Of a stretch of 5,709 bases of DNA, positions 4,871-5,709 are shown one piece after another. The number at the start of each line of letters is the position of its first letter. The first letter of the stretch is position 1. The DNA lies in assembly GCA_021814355.1 (NCBI GenBank), contig JAKAIJ010000177.1, positions 1-5,709 on the forward strand, written 5' to 3'. The notes beneath the pieces are model-generated. The model ran no database searches, was not told the origin of the DNA, and saw only the letters and a list, made by a program, of their open reading frames with translations. Source of the DNA: Acidobacteriota bacterium. GTDB lineage: Bacteria; Acidobacteriota; UBA4820; DSQY01. The position numbers and the translations under genes were made by a program.

Positions 4871-4909
4871 TCAATCTGGGAACCGCACGATTGTTATGAA
4901 ACAAGGCAT
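4871..4909 (-). other. Possible 12-codon leader ORF upstream of the secreted-protein gene
   Basis: Within the predicted leader RNA an ATG at 4909 opens a 12-codon frame (MPCFITIVRFPD) whose TGA at 4873-4871 touches the ribosome binding site of the main gene, ten bases before its ATG. The arrangement could couple leader translation to the main gene. There is no Shine-Dalgarno sequence before it and no run of one amino acid as in classical attenuators, so it may be chance. Confidence 0.2.
4891..4904. repeat. TTGTT-ATGA-AACAA inverted repeat in the divergent region
   Basis: TTGTT (4891-4895), ATGA, AACAA (4900-4904) is a perfect 5+4+5 inverted repeat. It lies 14 or so bases past the predicted transcription start of the secreted-protein gene, a typical place for a repressor operator, and also inside the possible leader ORF. 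It is AT-rich and weak as an RNA hairpin. Confidence 0.35.
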
Positions 4910-4924
4910 TGTGTATCTGGCGAA

Positions 4925-4953
4925 ATTATAGGACCCACGCCGGGGCCCGTCAA
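4925..4953 (-). promoter_or_regulatory. Strong sigma70-type promoter of the secreted-protein gene
   Basis: On the - strand, TTGACG (4953-4948) is followed by exactly 17 bases and then TATAAT (4930-4925). This is eleven of twelve consensus bases with the ideal spacer. Transcription would start near 4918, giving a leader of roughly 58 bases before the ATG at 4860. It is by far the best promoter in the window and stands out against the GC-rich surroundings. Confidence 0.8.
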
Positions 4954-4961
4954 GCGCACTG

Positions 4962-4967
4962 TATAAT
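4962..4967 (+). promoter_or_regulatory. Putative -10 box (TATAAT) for aspA
   Basis: A perfect TATAAT lies 43 bases before the chosen aspA start, predicting transcription from about 4974. No -35 consensus is seen at 15-18 bases upstream; that space overlaps the spacer and -35 of the divergent - strand promoter. The last two bases of the box with the next G form an ATG (4966) in frame with aspA, a possible longer start adding 15 residues, but it has no ribosome binding site. Confidence 0.5.
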
Positions 4968-4973
4968 GGCTCC

Positions 4974-4993
4974 GTCCGCCGTCCCGGGCGGGC
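4974..4993 (+). other. Possible hairpin at the start of the aspA leader
   Basis: GTCCGCC (4974-4980) can pair with GGCGGGC (4987-4993) across a 6-base loop, with one G-U pair. If transcription starts near 4974, this stem-loop would sit at the very 5' end of the aspA mRNA, eight bases before GGAG. It may protect the mRNA or affect initiation; GC-rich chance pairing is also possible. Confidence 0.3.
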
Positions 4994-5010
4994 AGAGCCT
5001 GGAGCGAGAG

Positions 5011-5709
5011 ATGGACTACCGGACCGAGCACGACAGCCTCGGGGAGAAGCGGGTACCGGCCGAAGCGTACTACGGCGTCCAGACCCTGCGGGCGGTAGAG
5101 AACTTTCCCATCACCGGGACCCCCATCTCCCGGTTCCCGCAGCTCATGAGGTCCCTCGGTGCCATCAAGGAGGCCGCGGCGGCGGCCAACATGGAGCTGG
5201 GCCTTCTGGACCCGGCTCTGGGCGAGGCGATCTCGAAGGCCGCGCGGGAGGTGCAGGCAAATCTGCTCGACGCCCACTTCGTGGTGGACGTCATCCAGGG
5301 GGGGGCCGGGACCTCCACCAACATGAACGCCAACGAGGTCATCGCCAACCGGGCCCTGGAGCTTCTCGGGAAAGCTCGCGGGGACTACGCCGCCTGCCAC
5401 CCCAACAACCACGTGAATCTCTCCCAGTCCACCAACGACGTCTACCCTACGGCGCTCAAGATCGCCGCGATCTGGCTCATCCAGGACCTCCTCTCCGCCA
5501 TGGGCCGGCTCAAGGAGGCCTTCGCCGCCAAGGGGCGGGAGTTCGAGGGGGTGCTCAAGATGGGGCGCACCCAGCTCCAGGACGCCGTCCCCATGACCCT
5601 GGGCCAGGAGTTCACCGCCTACGCCGTCACCGTGGGGGAGGACATGGACCGGCTGCGCGAGGCCTCCTGGCTGGTCCACGAGATGAACCTGGGCGCCACG
5701 GCCATCGGC
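5011..5709 (+). CDS. aspA: Aspartate ammonia-lyase (aspartase), 3' partial
   Basis: The first 233 residues of an aspartase, open at the window's right edge. Aspartase reversibly splits L-aspartate into fumarate and ammonia, as a cytoplasmic homotetramer of the aspartase/fumarase superfamily. Landmarks: YYGVQTLRAVENFPITG (20-36), QGGAGTSTNMNANEVIANRAL (96-116), HPNNHVNLSQSTNDVYPTAL (130-149), KMGRTQLQDAVPMTLGQEF (183-201) and NLGATAIG (226-233). Thr101, Ser140, Thr141, Asn142 and Thr187 fall at the residue numbers of the known substrate-binding positions, supporting ATG 5011 as the start. Gln188 and ENFPITG, rather than the GRTHLQDATP and ENFKIGG of class II fumarase, favour aspartase; the E. 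coli AspA segment is also KMGRTQLQDAVPMTLGQEF. The catalytic SS-loop lies beyond the window. GGAG (5001-5004) is six bases before the ATG. It is divergent from the small secreted gene. A class II fumarase is the only serious alternative. Confidence 0.88.
   Translation, partial: MDYRTEHDSLGEKRVPAEAYYGVQTLRAVENFPITGTPISRFPQLMRSLGAIKEAAAAANMELGLLDPALGEAISKAAREVQANLLDAHFVVDVIQGGAGTSTNMNANEVIANRALELLGKARGDYAACHPNNHVNLSQSTNDVYPTALKIAAIWLIQDLLSAMGRLKEAFAAKGREFEGVLKMGRTQLQDAVPMTLGQEFTAYAVTVGEDMDRLREASWLVHEMNLGATAIG

Noticed and set aside
4894..5679. 261-codon open frame on the - strand opposite aspA
   Set aside because: The + strand aspartase is certain from its signature motifs. The antisense frame is a shadow and also crosses the promoter region.

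Overview
The window is GC-rich (about 70% or more by eye over most genes) and reads as chromosomal DNA of a diderm (Gram-negative) bacterium. It carries an outer-membrane lipid A deacylase of the PagL type, coenzyme A and B12 enzymes, and an aspartase. Acidobacteriota or a high-GC deltaproteobacterial-type lineage would fit, but nothing seen here fixes the phylum. Eight protein-coding genes are supported. Two are cut by the window edges.

Left part, + strand (1-3302). The tail of a B12-binding methylmalonyl-CoA mutase-type domain (1-354) is followed by a 113-base gap. Next comes a tightly packed run of four genes: a crotonase-fold (enoyl-CoA hydratase/isomerase family) protein, a CvpA-family membrane protein, an RmuC-family protein and a DUF6265-like secreted or lipoprotein. 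All three junctions in this run are 4-base GTGA/ATGA overlaps, so the four are very probably one translationally coupled operon. The crotonase has no clear ribosome binding site and a TACAAT box six bases before its ATG, which suggests a leaderless transcript.

Middle part, - strand (3356-4860). Read in the direction of transcription, this holds a small secreted protein of unknown function (4860 to 4450), a carboxymuconolactone-decarboxylase/AhpD-like protein (4351 to 3953) and a PagL-like lipid A 3-O-deacylase (3859 to 3356). The last converges on the + strand operon. The small secreted gene stands out. Its core is only about 54% GC (163 of 300 bases counted over 4561-4860), it has a near-perfect sigma70 promoter (TTGACG, 17 bases, TATAAT), and its central segment resembles a WW domain, followed by a Gly/Ser/Pro-rich tail.

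Right part, + strand (5011-5709). The first 233 codons of an aspartate ammonia-lyase (aspA), transcribed divergently from the small secreted gene, run off the window end. The shared 150-base intergenic region holds the - strand promoter, a TATAAT box for aspA and small inverted repeats.

No RNA gene, CRISPR array, insertion sequence or intrinsic terminator with a T-run was found. The best candidate for something undescribed is the AT-richer secreted gene at 4450-4860 with its strong promoter and WW-like motif.
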